A stretch of DNA of 64,000 nt from the NCBI GenBank assembly GCA_028386065.3, contig JAKUCV010001934.1, positions 227,580 to 291,579 on the forward strand, in the 5' to 3' direction. This document shows positions 46,860 through 59,000 of the stretch, piece after piece; position 1 is the first letter of the stretch, and each line of letters starts with the position of its first letter. The translations under genes were made by a program, and so were the position numbers. Below the pieces are notes generated by a model. It was not told the origin of the DNA. It did no database searches and saw only the letters and a list, made by a program, of their open reading frames with translations. Source of the stretch: Turnera subulata. Its lineage: Eukaryota; Streptophyta; Magnoliopsida; Malpighiales; Passifloraceae.

Positions 46860-47049
46860 TGCAGAATATTGCAATTTTGCATTGATAATAAAAACTTAGA
46901 GTTACAGTGTATTTGTAGTGTGTATATACAGCAGTAAAGACAACAAATACCCAAACTATATTAATTATAAAAGAACTATCCGTTAACAGTCGATTATTAG
47001 ACAAAAAAGGTTAATGGGTTCGTTTAGAGGCTAGCAGTAGAAACTAACA
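46860..47049 (-). repeat. putative short LTR of the copia element
   Basis: 190 bp with TGTTAG start (47049) and TTCTGCA end (46860) on the minus strand, containing GTATATACACAC before a T-rich end, the usual arrangement of Copia LTRs. No second copy is found in the window, so the assignment rests on position and ends. Confidence 0.45.
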
Positions 47050-47079
47050 TACCGTTCTTAATGATCATAAATATTAGAC

Positions 47080-47910
47080 CATCCTTAATGGTCAAAATTG
47101 TCAGATCATCATTAACAATCAGATGCCTTAGATCATTCCCTTCTAGGGAGAGGTGTTTAAATTATAAGTAGTCATTTTACATCACCAAGATCTAGATCAT
47201 TTGAAGTTACTACCAAAGAATAACCACAAATAAAAATGGTTCGAAATTTACAGTACAAGACTAAAAAATATTGTCACCAACGATCTGAACATCCTCCTTA
47301 AGAGGTAACAATCAACATCATGACCTAAGCGGCAACCTTGATCACAATATCTATAGCCACTAGGACAACTACCAAGATGGTCATTGGGGCAACTATTAAT
47401 AGTCAGAACAACAACTGTCGGAGTAAGTTTTGTTAATTGAGGTTGTTTTCCCATTCATTAATAGCTTTTCACTACCACATACTTCTAATAATAGAGGGCC
47501 AAGACTTTAACCATGATCAAGTAAGGTCATAACTATTCAAATCATAGTCAAATACCCACCATGACCTACTGGATTAATATTTTGTCTATGGCTATCAAGA
47601 TTTTGATTATCAGACAAAGAAGGATAAGGGAGTTGCTTATAGGCCGGGCTACGATCCAAACCAACACATATTATTCTCAATGATTAAAAACATTAGACAC
47701 CTTTATTGGTCAAAACTGTCAGATCACCATCAATGGTCAAAATTATTAGATCACTTCTAAAGAGCGAAGAGATGTTTAAAGTGTGGGCAGCCATTTTACA
47801 TCACCAAGATCTAGGTCATTGGAAATTAATACCAAAGAGCAACCATAAATAAAAAAAGGTTTGAAACTTATAACATAAGAGTAAACAATATCGTCACAAC
47901 AATTTGAAGG
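47080..47910. repeat. diverged direct duplication, about 210-bp copies 600 bp apart
   Basis: About 47080-47290 and 47690-47910 share CATTTTACATCACCAAGATC, GGTCAAAA, TGTCAGATCA and ACAATATCGTCAC-type segments with many differences. No coding domain is seen in either copy. Confidence 0.6.
47248..47454 (-). CDS. small cysteine-rich reading frame, unknown
   Basis: 68 codons. The middle reads SCPNDHLGSCPSGYRYC, then DQGCRLGHDVDC, five cysteines within 28 residues. It is short, has no convincing signal peptide in this frame and no visible promoter. A degenerate relative lies near 40484-40672, so the segment is a duplicated unit in the genome. It could be a remnant of a cysteine-rich peptide gene or a chance frame in a repeat. 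Confidence 0.25.
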   Translation of the reverse strand: MGKQPQLTKLTPTVVVLTINSCPNDHLGSCPSGYRYCDQGCRLGHDVDCYLLRRMFRSLVTIFFSLVL

Positions 47911-49097
47911 TCGTCAACCAGTTTTATCTCTAACAATAGTCATATTGCAAAAATTAGAGTATTGGGATGACCGTTGTATAAATTAACAAAAACACAACAA
48001 AGTAGACTCCAACGGCTAAGGAAGCACAACTTGCAAGAAAAAGAAAAATCTTATTTGGGAGGATGAATACAATACCAGCAACGACCTCATGGGCCAAGGA
48101 AGAAAAGTTAGTTTTGAGGCCTAAAATGACCCAAAAAGCCAACAAAGACCATGAAACCATACCGTGACCAATAATTTAAAGGTTGTCGGTCAATTCTATC
48201 TCCAACAAAGGTGAGGCTACAGAAATTAAAATACTAGAATAGTTGTTATAAAATTTGACAAGAACATAAAAAAGAAGACAACGACCTAATTTAGGAGGAT
48301 GAATACAACGCCAACGGTAAGAAGAAATAAAATAGGTTTGGAGGTCTAAAACAACTCTAAATTCAATAAAGATCATGAAATAACGACTTCCAAAAAAAAC
48401 TAATAAATCGTCCATCAAGATTATATTTCGGACTTTGGCCCTCCAACATACATACCTGTACTTTCTTTTAGTTCCATCATATACCTTTACTATGTTATTT
48501 GGTTCCATGGTGTCTTTTCATCCAACCTATTCTAACAAAGTCTTTCACCATCAACTAATGCCTAGTGAAAGAGAAAAAATGAGATGGATAAAAGGACATG
48601 ATTGAACCAAATTATATAGTCCAAGTATAAAAGTGAACCACATTATAAAGTACGGGTATATGATTAAACCAAAAAAATAGTACAAGCATATAAACGAGCC
48701 GAATGTAAATGGTCAAACTAACGGAAGAAAGACGAAAGGACAAGATTGAACCAAATTATTTAGTAAAAGCATATGATCAAACCAATTTACATAGCACAAG
48801 TATATGATGGAACATAAAAGAACAACAGATATATAAATGAACCAAACTAAAGAGTATAAGTATGTTGCGGGGCGAAAATCCATTATGTTTCGAAGTGTGA
48901 AAGACAAGCTTAAGGCGCAAATTTCCAGTGAAGAAGTGATATCATCAAATGACGGAGTGGTTGAATTCGAAGTTGCAAAGAAAAAGGTTGACGAGCAAAT
49001 ATGGAAAATTTTATTATGAAGACTCCCAAAATTTGAATAGTTATGGATCCCATGTTTATGGTAATAAAATATCATTGAGGTTTTAGCTTTTTTATTT
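47911..49097. other. intergenic repeats, no gene recognised
   Basis: Contains repeated phrases such as ATATGATCAAACCAA and ATTGAACCAAATTAT (48590-48830). The frames on both strands (60-120 codons) have no recognisable domain. A 60-codon plus frame at 48837-49019 is Lys/Glu-rich and unassigned. Confidence 0.4.
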
Positions 49098-49239
49098 TAA
49101 GATTTATTTATTTCTCTAATTTTTTTTTGAGAATCAAATCAATTTCTCATTGCATAAAACTTGGTTAGGAGAATCCTAACAATGTGTACACTGTTTTAAA
49201 AACAGTACAAAAGCCAACAACTGGTTACAAGTTTGGAAA

Positions 49240-52200
49240 TCAATGAGGGACAACGAACTTAATGCCCCAAAAGGAACATAAACATTGCATTTCTACAGTT
49301 AGGCAACGAGGTTTAAGATTTGTAAGACTATAAAAACGAATCCTAAGATCAGTACAGATATTTGCAACAAGTGCTTCTGTAGGGCGAGAGCAGCAAGTAT
49401 GGAACCGTGCATTTCTTTCACGCCATAGGTGGTAGATGGATGCGCACCAAGCAAGACGCAACACCATAGCCTGTATAGTTTTCTTTTGTAAAGAGCTTTG
49501 AGCTCGTTTGAATTCATTTGCCCAGGAACCAGCTTGTCAATGTACGAAACAAAGTTTTAGCATCTGATTCCAAATAGCATTTGAGTAGGGACACTGAAAA
49601 AATAAATGATCACGCGATTCAATTGATTGAGAGCATAAAAGACAACTAACATCAGTGATAATCCCCCAGGATTGCAATCTGTCACGAGTTGAGAGGCGAT
49701 TTAAGATCACAAGCCAGCTAATGAAACTATGCTTAGGGATAAATCCCATAAACCATAATAATTTGAACCAAGGAACACGAGGTCTTTTGTCTCTAATATG
49801 ATGCCAAGCATTTTTAACAGTGTAATTGCTAGAGGAAGATAGAGTCCAATAAACCTGATCAGGGCTAGTAGAAGGAGTAATTGAAGCTTCGGCAATTTGT
49901 TGCAGATTTGCAATAAGAGGAATTCGGCTATTTGGCCAAAGCCAAGAGTTTTCAGAAATCAAAGTGCTCACCTTTGCCTGGAGTGGTATTTTGGTTTGAG
50001 GGATATGATTAGCAGATAGTAATAGATGAAAAGGTCCCTGTGGGTGCCAATTATCCCACCATACAAAAGTGTTCTCCAGTGCCAATGGAATGAGCAATAG
50101 CAGTAGTAAATGAAGATCTAAGCTTAAAAATCTTTCTCATGCTCCAAGAACAGCTTGAAGGAAGAGGTATACTCCAAAAACTTCGGCCCTTTAAGATATA
50201 TATAGAAATCCAGGCTACCCATAATGATCCAGCACACAACATAATGTTCCAAAGATGGCGAGCAATGCTGGCCTGATTCCAGTCTTTGATCTTTTTTAAC
50301 CCAAGACCTCCCTCCTGCTTAGGAAGAGTAAGTTCAGTCCATGCAACTTTTGCTTTTTTAGCATTTTCAGCAGAGCCAGACCAAAGAAAAGAAGAACAGA
50401 GTTTTTCAACTTCTTTGATTACTTTTGTTGGTAGGATAAAAGTGCTGGTCCAATAAGTTTGCATGCTGAACAATACAGAGATCACCAATTGAAGCTTTCC
50501 AGCAAATGAAAGATACTTAGAACTCCAAGATTTTATACGGACAGTGATCATGTTTATGAGTGGTTGGCAATGAGCATAAGTGAGTCGCCCAGAAATTAGA
50601 GGTACGCCAAGATACCTAACAGGTAGACTGCCCTTCTGGTGTAAGTTTCCGGTCATGCAAAATAGACAATCTAAATGCAACAAATGCACAGCGAAAACCC
50701 AGAAACACATGAAGGATCCATGTGAAGCAACTAAACCGAACAACAAAACAAACATACCTGCAACGGTTAGGATCTTTCACCTAACTGAAGAACCGAATCA
50801 GCAAGAGCCGGACAGAAATCCCGCCCCTCTACGGTATCCACACTAACCGTCGATCACATCCGGAAACCGTCTCACGATCTCCAACCCGAGCACTCCCGAA
50901 CCGTGGTGCTAGCTACGGATTTCCGGGAGCTATGTGGTGTTTGATGTGTTCTGCTTTCTTTTCTCAAAGAATGGGTGTGAGTGTGTTCTTTTCAAAACTG
51001 AAACCTCTCACTCTCAAGTCTGAAAAATCTGATGGCATAGCAAAATGAGCACACACTAATCAGATTATTCACACCCACTAATCCCACTCACAAAAGTGTT
51101 AGACAATGGCCAACACACTTGGCCATCATGATTAGCCTTTTGTCCAATCATGTCTCCACTAGTGCTAATGGGATTACACATCATTTGGCACCAGGTTTGG
51201 CTCAATAATTCTGACAATTAGTGAACCAAACTAGCCCAAAAACGACCCTGGTCTAACCACGGTCCAACCATGGTCCAACCACAAACTGGTTCAACCACGG
51301 TTCGACCACCTGCTCGAATCAACGGTTCTATGTGTGTAAAATTGTAACGTTTGGCAATAATTGTAAAATCTCATCTTACAATTATAAGCAAAGAGCGGCG
51401 TCTAGCAACACATCATTGATACCCGAACGACAAGATCAGTACTGATTCTATATGCCTCGGAACCATGTCATCGTCCTTTCGTCCCATTATCAAGATTAAA
51501 CTGAGACATGGAAAACGTCAATCTCGTATATGTTTAATCTCGGTTTCTTGATCCTCGAGTTAACCGCGTAAAACGGATACCTATGATATCACCATATCAT
51601 AATCCGAGCATGGCCATGCATTTCCGGTTCAACTCTATCAAGAAACCATCCGATAATATACCCGTTATATGGGTTAGACGAATCCCCTCTGGATCATACA
51701 AAACCCACTACACATTTATCATATACCCAATGATTACCCTTAAGTCGACCCAGTTACGGATGACTAGGAATAATATCAAAGTATACGACTCATATGTTGG
51801 GAACCTTGATGATCTCAGGTCTAAGGACAACACATATAAGAATCACTAATGACAATCATATAACGTTCCATGTAGGGTTCTTATGTGGGTCGGTCCAGTC
51901 CACAAGTTCTCTAACTTGAACCCGTATGTAGAATTCATATCTCATATAATTCTCAACATACGCTAGTCTTAATTTATTATTACAACCCATCCATAATAAT
52001 AATCGACTAGGGACATTTAAGAATACAAAATATTCTAGGGTTATAAATATGTGCAAGCGATTATCTCATAATCATATTTATTGGAATAACCTCAATGTAT
52101 ATACATGACTACAATCATCCATTGATTGGCTTTTGGGCATATTACTAACATCTGGAAGCCACAGAGAGCAAGAAACTATTGTTCCAAATTTTCAGAAATC

Positions 52201-54412
52201 CCTGCGAGAAAAACTTCACTTTTTGCAGGGTTAAATTTGAGACCAGAGAAGGAATAAAATTTCTGGAATAACTGAGTAATAGTTGCAGCAGCTTTTAGGC
52301 TCCCATTGGAAAAAACATTAAGATCATCAGCAAAACAAAGGTGGGTAAGACCAACTAGCTCACATTTAGGATGATAAGGAAGAGATTTGTCATTTGCTGC
52401 ATTAGTGAGTAAGCAAGAAAGCACCTCCATTGTAATGACAAATAAGTAAGGTGAAAGAGGGTCATCTTAACGCATTCCTCTTCCCCCTTTGAAGAATCCA
52501 TAGAGTGCTCCAATTATAGAAATTGAGTACATAGCAGTAGTGAAACAGGCTTTAAGCCAAGTAATAAACTGAGCCGGAAAGTCCATGGCCGTCAAGACAT
52601 TTAGCAAGAAACCCCAATCAACAGTATCAAAAGCCTTCATTAAATCTATCTTCATTGCACATCTGCTAGATATGTTATTTTTATGATAATTATGAACCAA
52701 TTCATGAGCCAATAAGATGTTATCTGCTATTCGACAGCCAGGAATAAAAGCTGCTTGACTGTTACTTATAAGAGATGGAAGGCATTTTTGAAGTCTGTTG
52801 GCCAAGATAGTAGAAATACACTTATAAAGTGTTGTGCAACATGCTATAGGCTGGAAATCAGTAAGCTTTTGAGCATTAGGAACTTTCGGTATCAGGCTAA
52901 GAATAGTGGAATTTATACCTTTTAACAGACAGCCAGAAGAGAAGAATTCTTGAACAGCTTTGATGATGTCCTCACCAATAATAGGCCAAGCAACCTTAAA
53001 GAATTCAGTGGTATAACCATCAGGACCTGGGGATTTGTTTAATCCCAGAGAAAACATTGCATTTCTGATTTCAGTAGAAGTAATAGGAGCAGTAAGCATG
53101 TGTGAATCAGAATTTGAAAGAGTACGCTGCAGAAGAGTTTTGAGAAATGGGACAGTTGGGGGAGTGACATCAGTGTTTCGTTGCCCTAAAAAAGTAGAGT
53201 AATGAGCAATAATAGCAGCCTCTATCTGCAAAGATCAGTTAATACAATCCCTTGAGGTGTAATGATAGAACGAATCAGATTTCTTGCTTTTCGGATTTTC
53301 ACCATGTTGTGAAAAAATCTAGTATTAGAATCACCACAAGCAAGCCAAGAGATGCGAGAGGGTTGTTTCATGAAAGATTCTTCAGCAGCTTTTAATTCAG
53401 AAAGAGAATGAATTAGACTTTGCTCAACAAGCAAAAGATCAGCAGAAATATTACCAGAAAAGAGCTCCTTCTGTACTGAATCCAACTCCTGTTGAGCTAA
53501 AGTGATCTTATTAGACAGATCACAATAAGAAGCTTTATGTAATCTCTGAAGCTCAACTTTAAGAAATTTCAGCTTTTGCCAGATTTGATACATAGTGTAG
53601 CCCTCAATATGCTGTGACCAAGCTTTCAAGACTGCAGGCAGAAATTGTGGATGTGAAATCCATAAATTGCAGAATTTAAAGGGCTTAGGTCCGGAATTAA
53701 CATAATGGTTACTAGTAAATAGGATGGGGCAGTGATCAGACACATCAGGTGTAAAGAACTCCACTTTGTTGAAAGGGAATTCAGAGAACCAATCAGCATT
53801 TGCAAGGAAGCGGTCCAGTTTTCTAAAAATAGGATTTGCAGGCTGCCAGTTGGTCCATGTATAAAAAGATCCAGTGAAAGGGTGATCAATTAAACCATTA
53901 AGTGCAAGACAGTTATTAAACTGAATGATTTTCGGTTGCATATGCAGGATGGAAGATGTTGATTCTGAAGCAGACCAAACTATATTGAAATCTCCAACGA
54001 GACACCATGGCTTGGAGCCTACAGTTGAAGAAAAAATGGAGAAACTAGAATAGAGACTGGTGGATCGCTCAATTGCAGTGTTTGAGCCGTAGACAAAAGA
54101 AGCAAAACAGGCTGATTGTTCACTAGGACAAGAGATAGAACAATAAAGAATTTGAGTAGAAGAGTTAAGAATAAGAAGATCCACCTTTTCTGACCGAAGA
54201 AGCCAAAGTCGCCCAAGACGTGCATGCTGATAGTTATTTGCAAATTTCCAGTGTGACAGAAAAGTTTTTCTAACCTCAGCAGCTCGTTCAGGCTGTATCT
54301 TTGTCTCAATTAGGCATACTATATCAATTGAATATTTAGAAACAACTTTTAATACTTCCTTCTGTTTTTTAGGGTCATTTAGACCCCTGATATTCCAAAT
54401 GAGCCACTTCAT
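49240..54412 (-). pseudogene. LINE ORF2: endonuclease, reverse transcriptase, zf-RVT
   Basis: From 54412: the endonuclease (53222-54412) with WNIRG, CLIETK, GDFNIVW and SDHCPI, so all catalytic blocks are visible. A shift near 53225 leads to RT (52467-53231) with SPGPDGYTTEFFK, NSQAAFIPGCRI and KIDLMKAFDTVDW. A stop at 52467 replaces the usual Gln of RQGDPLSP, and the frame continues with the FADD catalytic box (52176-52466). A further TAG lies at about 52176-52178. After the solo LTR, VRYLGVPLISGRL and the rest of the RT tail follow (50051 upward). The zf-RVT region (49537-50097) has WKLLW-like, SWLVILNRLSTRDRL and CLLCSQSIESRDHLFFQCPY. The tail ends VVPH at 49240. Confidence 0.88.
50640..52150 (-). 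repeat. solo LTR (1511 bp) inserted in LINE
   Basis: TG...CA ends (minus strand TGTTAGTAATATGCCC at 52150, CTTACA at 50640), flanked by TCTGG at 50635-50639 and 52151-52155. Removing it with one duplication restores the LINE reading across LCGFQ/KGSLPVRYLG. The start resembles LTRs of long Copia elements (SIRE type) from memory. There is no internal region or second LTR, so it arose by LTR-LTR recombination. Confidence 0.85.
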
Positions 54413-55548
54413 TTAGGGAGGTAGAGAAGATTTGACTGGGTCCCTCGAAGGAGAAACTTGGTTTGATTTAGGTTTTTGACCTCTTCCTCGTTTTGGTTTA
54501 GGCTTGTTTGGTTGTGGAGCTGGAGTTGTAATAACTCGAGACTTTTTTGGACTGCTATCCAAAGGGGGAGAAGAGGGACAAATGGTTATGAAAGAGAGAG
54601 GAGCAGGTATTTGTAAGTCAGCAGGGATAGGTGGAGGAAAATTGGGTACTGAAGAACTGGCAGAAGACGGAATGGGAGGAACTAAGACTTCCAGGTTTTC
54701 AGGGATAGTTGAAAGAGAGATGGGTACAGTTGGAATAGAGGCTACTGGTAATATTGGGATAGTAGAGATAGGTTTATCAACAGGCCTGGCAAGATGGGTG
54801 GGGGAAGGAGATGAAGGTGGAATAATTTTCTGAACAGGGAGGGGGGGGTGTGGGCATGTGAGGAGTATCAGTGTTTTTAGGGACCCAAACTTTTGTAACT
54901 TGTTTCTCAGAGCATACAAGCTCACGATGTCCCCAACCCTGACAAAGAGCACATTGGGGCAGCTTCCAAGAGTAGACAACATCAATGATAATAGTTTCCT
55001 CATTTATATCAAGCTTCAGTTCATTCAGCAAAGGTTTGGAGAAATCAATTTGAACACATACATTCACACAATCACTCTTAAAGATTTTTGAACAGTCTTG
55101 ATCAGTATGAAGGGGCGTACTTAGAACACTAGATAGGTAGCTTAAACCTTCCTTTGTGAGCAGCTCCATAGGCACATTTTTTAGCTTTATCCATACTGGG
55201 AAGATAGCATTAGAAAAGTCCGGCTTCTTAGAGGATGAGCTCCAAGGTCGGAGCAACAGAGGCACACCACCAACGTGCCAAGGACCTCGGTTGAGGGCAC
55301 GAGAGTAAGCTGCATCATTTGGAAATTGAAAGAGAGAGAGCCCTTCCTTATAGCGAGATACTAAAACAGAGCCATCACGCCCCCAAAGTTTGTTGGAAAT
55401 TGCATAAATGAGCCCTAAACTCGGAGCAATGCCCACAAACTGTCCAATCAAACAGAGAGAATACTTTTTCCGGCCAATTTCAAGTAACTCCGGAGGGATA
55501 CTTAGCTTGTTACTGTCACCACTGAATATAGGGTTTCCCCTTCCCTCC
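54413..55548 (-). pseudogene. LINE ORF1: DUF4283 and CCHC zinc knuckle, frameshifted
   Basis: The frame is open from the 5' edge of the element, where LSIPPELLEIGRKKYSL is typical of the DUF4283 N-terminus. It continues with GLSLFQFPN, RGPWHVGGVPLLLRPW, PVWIKLKNVP, then the knuckle CALCQGWGHRELVC. A frameshift in a G-run (about 54840-54850) moves to a Pro/Ser-rich tail with a basic PKPKRGRGQKPK cluster, ending at 54413 next to the ORF2 start codon. This is the usual nucleic-acid-binding protein of plant L1 elements. Confidence 0.85.
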
Positions 55549-55575
55549 TAAGATTTATATTTTTTTTTCCTAATT

Positions 55576-56023
55576 TATCATTTTTTTTTATTTTGGAGGT
55601 AAATTTGGAGATCCAATATATATACTCAAGTGGTTTAATTATTCTTAAAAATAATCAAATTTAAAATCTTGTTCACAACTAATCAAACTATGTAGGAGAG
55701 TCCCCATCATAAATTTTCTTGAGTAGATTGAAATTACAAGTTGGAAAATTTAAGAATTACCAACAAATTTTGTACATCAGCGCACACCTGATTCCTGAAC
55801 AACAAAAAAATAAGAATAAAATATATTTGGGTGTGTAGACGTAAAATCTTGGAGTGAAGAAGGGAGGGGAGCACCAGTACAGCACTCACTACAACTACAT
55901 ACAAGCCTTAAACCCCAAAGCCAACCAAAAACACCCAAAAACCCACCAAAACCCCAAAAGCTCTTCTTCCTCTAGTAAAACAAATTCAAGCAGGAAGAAA
56001 AGAAAAGAAAAGAAAAAACAAGA
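55576..56023. promoter_or_regulatory. upstream region of the uL1 gene
   Basis: About 450 bp between the 5' end of the LINE and the uL1 start codon. An AT-rich ATAAAATATATTT (about 55816) could be a TATA element. The leader region 55900-56023 is A/C-rich, then A/G-rich up to AAGAATGGC. The limits are inferred. Confidence 0.35.
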
Positions 56024-59000
56024 ATGGCAGGAGGAGGCGTGAAAATGATCCTCTCTCAGAGTCGCCGGCACTCCTCACTCTACTGCTATACTCCATTCCC
56101 TCTCTTCCAGAGGCATCTCTCGTCGGATGTCAACCAAAGACCGCCGCCCCCTTCCATCCAGCCCGTCTCTTACCCTGCCAAACCCGAACCCCAAGAAAAT
56201 GACCAACAAACCCCTCCTCCTCCACCACCAACCCAGCACCAAGAGCAGCAGCAACAATTCGGAGCTCCTGAGACCCAGGGATCGAATTGGACCCGGGAAG
56301 ACCTCCGTTACATTAAGGACGCCCACTCTGTCTCCCCCGTGTCTTACCCGTCCCGCGTCGCCCCTCTCCCTGAGGCCAGGTCCGCCTCCTCCCCCTCCTC
56401 CTCCTCCTCGGGCATGGAGAGAGAGAGCCGGTGGATCGACCGGGAGAAGAGGAATCTGTTTAGGGTTGCTGAGGAGCAAGCGAAGGTCGTCCTGCCTTTC
56501 CCTAGATTGATCCAGCCTGTCCGGAAAGAGAAGAAACCCATTTTCGATTTGAAGGATGCTCTTCGTGAAATCAAGGTCAGTTCTCCTCCTCCTCCTCCTC
56601 CTCCGCGTCTTTGGTTCCCTTTATTTGGCTCATCTTTTTTTTTTTTTGTGTGCATTTGTAGATGGATAAGAACCTAATGATAATAATAATGAAAAAAAAA
56701 ACGTTGCTGCTTCTAATATATTTTCTAAACGGTTTGGTTTCTAGTCATTGTTCAGGCTAATGCAAGGAACACCTTTGACGAGACTCTCGAAGCACATGTG
56801 AGGTTGGGTATTGATGGTTCTCGTACTGACTTGGTACTTGCCTTGAAAAATCCTTGGCATTTGACTCAATTTCTCCCATTTCTTCCCTCTTTTTATTAAG
56901 AAAATATCAACTCCTAATAATTTCCTTCAATCCTCAACTGCTCTGCAGACAGTTCGTGGTAGGTTTACTTTGCCTCACGGTGCTTCAAAGGTATTGTGTT
57001 TATGCTTATTCTTCTCAAACAGTGCCATCTGAGTATTCTTTGTTCTAATACTCTTTTCTCCTTACCAGGGCGTTAGAGTGGCTGTGTTTGCCGAAGGAAC
57101 AGAAGCAGAGGAAGCCAGAGCTGCGGGAGCTGATGTTGTTGGAGGTGTTGAATTTGTTCAGAGCCTCACAGGTAAGAATGCCAATCTCCATGTTTTGCAC
57201 ATACCCTTTCGGAAAAGATAAATGCATTGCACCTGACTTGGACTCGTCTTAATATTTTCAACCGCAGTCATTTATTCTTTTGTTCTGGTTATATCTTTCG
57301 GTAAAAATGTTTTGGATTTGGATCTTGATGCTCATTCATATATCTGAGCAGGTGCCGATAAGCTTGATTTTGAGCACTGTTTGACGACTCCTCAGTTTAT
57401 GACAACTCTTCAATCTGGCCCCCTATTTCTTAAGGTTTCAGAGCTTGAACTGTGTTAATGGCTTAGTAATGAACACAATTTGGGTATTGTGTGTTAACAG
57501 CGTTGTTTTCCTATTTTTCAGCTAGTCAAAGTATTTAAGCGTCATGGTTTAAAACTAGATTCTAAAGTAAGTTCATGTTGCTATTATATATTTCAATATC
57601 ATTATAGGTCAAGGATTTTCTATTCTTTATTGCTCACTTCATCTGCATCTTGTGCTGTATGTTTCACAGGAAGGTACTGTGGTTAGTGATGTTGCTAGAG
57701 CGGTCAAGGAGGCTAAGTCTCAAATTAAATTTAGGATGGACAAAGGAGCTATTGTGCATGCGGGACTTGGCAAGGTACTGATATCTTCGACAAACCAATG
57801 TGCTTACTTGACTAAACTTTAAAGAAGTGATTTTAGTGCCTTCTGCACCCTTATTTTGATTACACTTGCATTATTTTCTGCAGGTCAGTTTGCCGGAGTC
57901 ATCGTTACGTGAAAATATTGGTGCATTTATGAATGCTCTTTTGGAAGCAAAACCTGCAGGCCTAAAGAAGAGTAAGCATTTTCATCCCGCAATCGAAGTC
58001 AACTTTTAACTAATTTATTTGGAAACACTGTAAGGGCAATATGTTGCATTTCTGTGATAAGAAGTTTCTACTCTGATAATTGGAATAAGTCTAAGGTTCT
58101 GCTTCTTTGATTTGTTTTTTTAAGGACATCTAAGCTGCATTAACAGGCAACTATAGAATACTGGACACCTTCCCCAGCTTAGTAAGGAAGATATAATGCA
58201 ATAAAGAGATGAAAAATCACATACTGCGAGTGCCTTGCTTTCCTAATATATCTCCGCAGCCGAAATATTTGTAGATTTCTCTTCTTTCTGAAACAAGTTG
58301 CCAGTTCAATAAGATGCAATGTGTTTGTAACTCTGAAGTTGATACCGTCTGAAATATTTTAGCAATAACCTTAGAAAGGATCACATAACTCCATTGACTA
58401 GACAATATTTTTTTAATATGAAACCTGTAATGTTTGGAGTTCGGTCCCAAGGAGTAAGATTGATAAAGGTTGACTTGATGCATTTTCATTTTTGATTGAT
58501 GCAGAAAACCAGTCACGGAAGATTTTAATAAGAAAGCACATCCAAAAAACCTTGTATTTTTGGGATTGACGAGACACATGCAAACTAACTTGATAAATGG
58601 ACATAAGAAATTCATTTCGTCTCCAGTCATGTAAACCAAATTAGAGCTATATCTAACATTCAAATGAAAGACTCTTCCTTCACTTCTGCTTCCATGAAAA
58701 GGTCTTTCCAACATATTCCAAATTTGCATACCTCTAAAAAACCACCAAAAAACCCTATCAGTCCGAAACCAGAACCCCCTGCTACCATTGGGAATATTAT
58801 TGGCCCAGATACTGAAGTAACCTTGCCTGAAACGTCACCAATTCAAAGCCTTAATTAGTAATTATTAACCTGTCATTACCTCATACAGTTCATTTAAAAA
58901 ATTTGTTTTCATTAGAGATGTGGAAGTTGTTAGAAATCAATTCTTTCTATTATATTTCTTTTAGGCAATCAACAATGCCCTTAATATAGGATCTTTGCCT

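Larger units (their letters stand above)
44870..47049 (-). mobile_element. degenerate Ty1/copia element, 5' part
   Basis: The order on the minus strand is right for Copia. First, a possible 190-bp LTR (46860-47049, TGTTAG...TTCTGCA, with TATATAC near its end). Next, a primer-site-like TGGAAGTGGAGC (about 46848-46859). Then a gag frame in pieces (46658-46800; 46109-46333 with SNPPSESNFFLQVLNRLSIE and LLGFDGRVSRQH). A protease-region piece follows (45565-46047, ending LTPYSGILQNLTPY, VGNGSLLSISFIG), then the pre-integrase domain (45102-45548, WHRRLIHTSPQVLKTLSH) and an integrase trace near 44940-45000. Frames are broken by stops and shifts. No reverse transcriptase is seen further left. Confidence 0.75.
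49120..55548 (-). mobile_element. L1-type LINE, 5'-truncated, interrupted by a solo LTR
   Basis: The 3' end is an A-tail (T run 49120-49128 on the plus strand) and the 5' end is about 55548. A TAAGATTTAT duplication is at 49098-49107 and 55549-55558, with weaker similarity beyond. ORF1 (DUF4283 plus zinc knuckle) is open to the very 5' edge without an ATG, so the element is 5'-truncated. ORF2 has endonuclease, reverse transcriptase and the zf-RVT C-terminal region. ORF1 has a frameshift and ORF2 has stops and frameshifts. A 1511-bp LTR (50640-52150) sits in the RT region. LINE sequence without it is about 4.9 kb. Confidence 0.9.

Noticed and set aside
56075..56655. Antisense frames of 103-134 codons over uL1 exon 1
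   Set aside because: Shadows of a Pro/Gln/Ser-rich exon; Gly/Arg-rich, no domain.
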